Source: Gammaproteobacteria bacterium (lineage in GTDB: Bacteria; Pseudomonadota; Gammaproteobacteria; Granulosicoccales; Granulosicoccaceae). Taken from it: a DNA stretch of 5,958 nt. Shown here one piece after another: positions 5,625-5,958 of the stretch. The translations under genes and the position numbers were made by a program. The stretch is from the NCBI GenBank assembly GCA_019634245.1, contig JAHQVR010000212.1, positions 1 through 5,958 of the forward strand, written 5' to 3'. The notes beneath the pieces were generated by a model that saw nothing but the letters and a program-made list of their open reading frames with translations, made no database searches and was not told where the DNA came from. How positions within the stretch are numbered: the first letter of the stretch is position 1; each line of letters begins with the position of its first letter.

Positions 5625-5958
5625 ATGCAGTACGAGAACCGACAACCCACTGAGGGCGTGAATGTTTCCAAGGAGCATCCTTTAAAACGATTTGGACAGT
5701 TACTACTGAGTGCAGCTGTATTGGTGGTGATGTTGGTAGTTGTGTTCCAGTTTCTAGGTGGTGCAATCGCCAGAATGGTACCTTTATCCTATGAAGTTGC
5801 TGCGGTTGAAAAAATAGAGATTCCCTTGGGTGATAATGCCGCTCACCCCGAGATAGCGTCCTATTTAATCGATCTAGCCAATCGTTTATTGCCGCATCTT
5901 GATGTCCCGGAAGATGTTGAAATTGCGGTGCACTATGGCCACGATGATGTATTCAACG
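5625..5958 (+). CDS. N-terminal part of a membrane-anchored M48-type metalloprotease (cut by right edge)
   Basis: The frame is open from ATG 5625 to the window end and gives 111 residues. The start MQYENRQPTEGVNVSKEHPLKRF resembles the N-terminus of a group of proteobacterial M48 (HtpX/Ste24-like) peptidases, which open with a similar YEN-PEGIN-HPL pattern. One membrane helix covers about residues 25-48. A soluble part follows, with IASYLIDLANRLLPHLDVP (77-95) and IAVHYGHDDVFN (100-111), resembling the segment that precedes the active site in this group. The HExxH zinc motif would lie beyond the edge, so catalytic status cannot be judged. The start is chosen by family resemblance, because no good Shine-Dalgarno site precedes it; translation may depend on coupling to the YbjQ-like gene that ends 11 bases upstream. 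The assignment rests on recalled sequence pattern, not on a catalytic motif. Confidence 0.68.
   Translation, partial: MQYENRQPTEGVNVSKEHPLKRFGQLLLSAAVLVVMLVVVFQFLGGAIARMVPLSYEVAAVEKIEIPLGDNAAHPEIASYLIDLANRLLPHLDVPEDVEIAVHYGHDDVFN

Overview
The window looks like chromosomal DNA from a Gram-negative, probably gammaproteobacterial, organism of medium GC. The evidence is a lipobox lipoprotein, a periplasmic LivJ-type binding protein with a Sec signal, a PlsB-like acyltransferase, YbjQ-family proteins and an M48 protease of a type I associate with gammaproteobacteria. Clear Shine-Dalgarno sites and a perfect-arm CRP-type palindrome fit this. I cannot name a genus. All genes are on the + strand.

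Layout. (1) Bases 1-86 hold what is probably the 3' end of an unidentified gene. (2) 202-1179 encodes a lipoprotein with a TM1410/MJ1477-type putative glycoside hydrolase fold, related to GH114. (3) After a 188-base gap with a CRP-type operator, 1368-1880 encodes a stand-alone histidine-kinase-type ATPase domain that has lost its glycine boxes and has no phosphoacceptor domain. (4) After a 179-base gap, 2060-3274 encodes a branched-chain-amino-acid-type ABC substrate-binding protein. It has no transporter genes beside it and ends in a strong intrinsic terminator (3308-3342). (5) From 3405 to the right edge runs a tight four-gene set, probably one operon: a short PlsB/PlsC-type acyltransferase, a soluble YbjQ protein, a membrane-anchored divergent YbjQ protein, and the start of a membrane-anchored M48-type metalloprotease cut by the window edge. 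Junctions are a 1-base overlap, a 14-base gap and an 11-base gap. No gene-free stretch exceeds 300 bases.

Reading of the whole. The first three complete genes look like separate transcription units with little functional connection visible here. The last four form the only convincing multigene unit. Its make-up (a phospholipid-synthesis enzyme, two YbjQ-fold proteins and a membrane protease) suggests a cell-envelope or membrane-quality function, but that is inference. No RNA genes, mobile elements, CRISPR arrays or defence genes were seen. The most unusual items are the degenerate kinase-type ATPase domain behind a CRP-type site and the acyltransferase-YbjQ-YbjQ-M48 operon.
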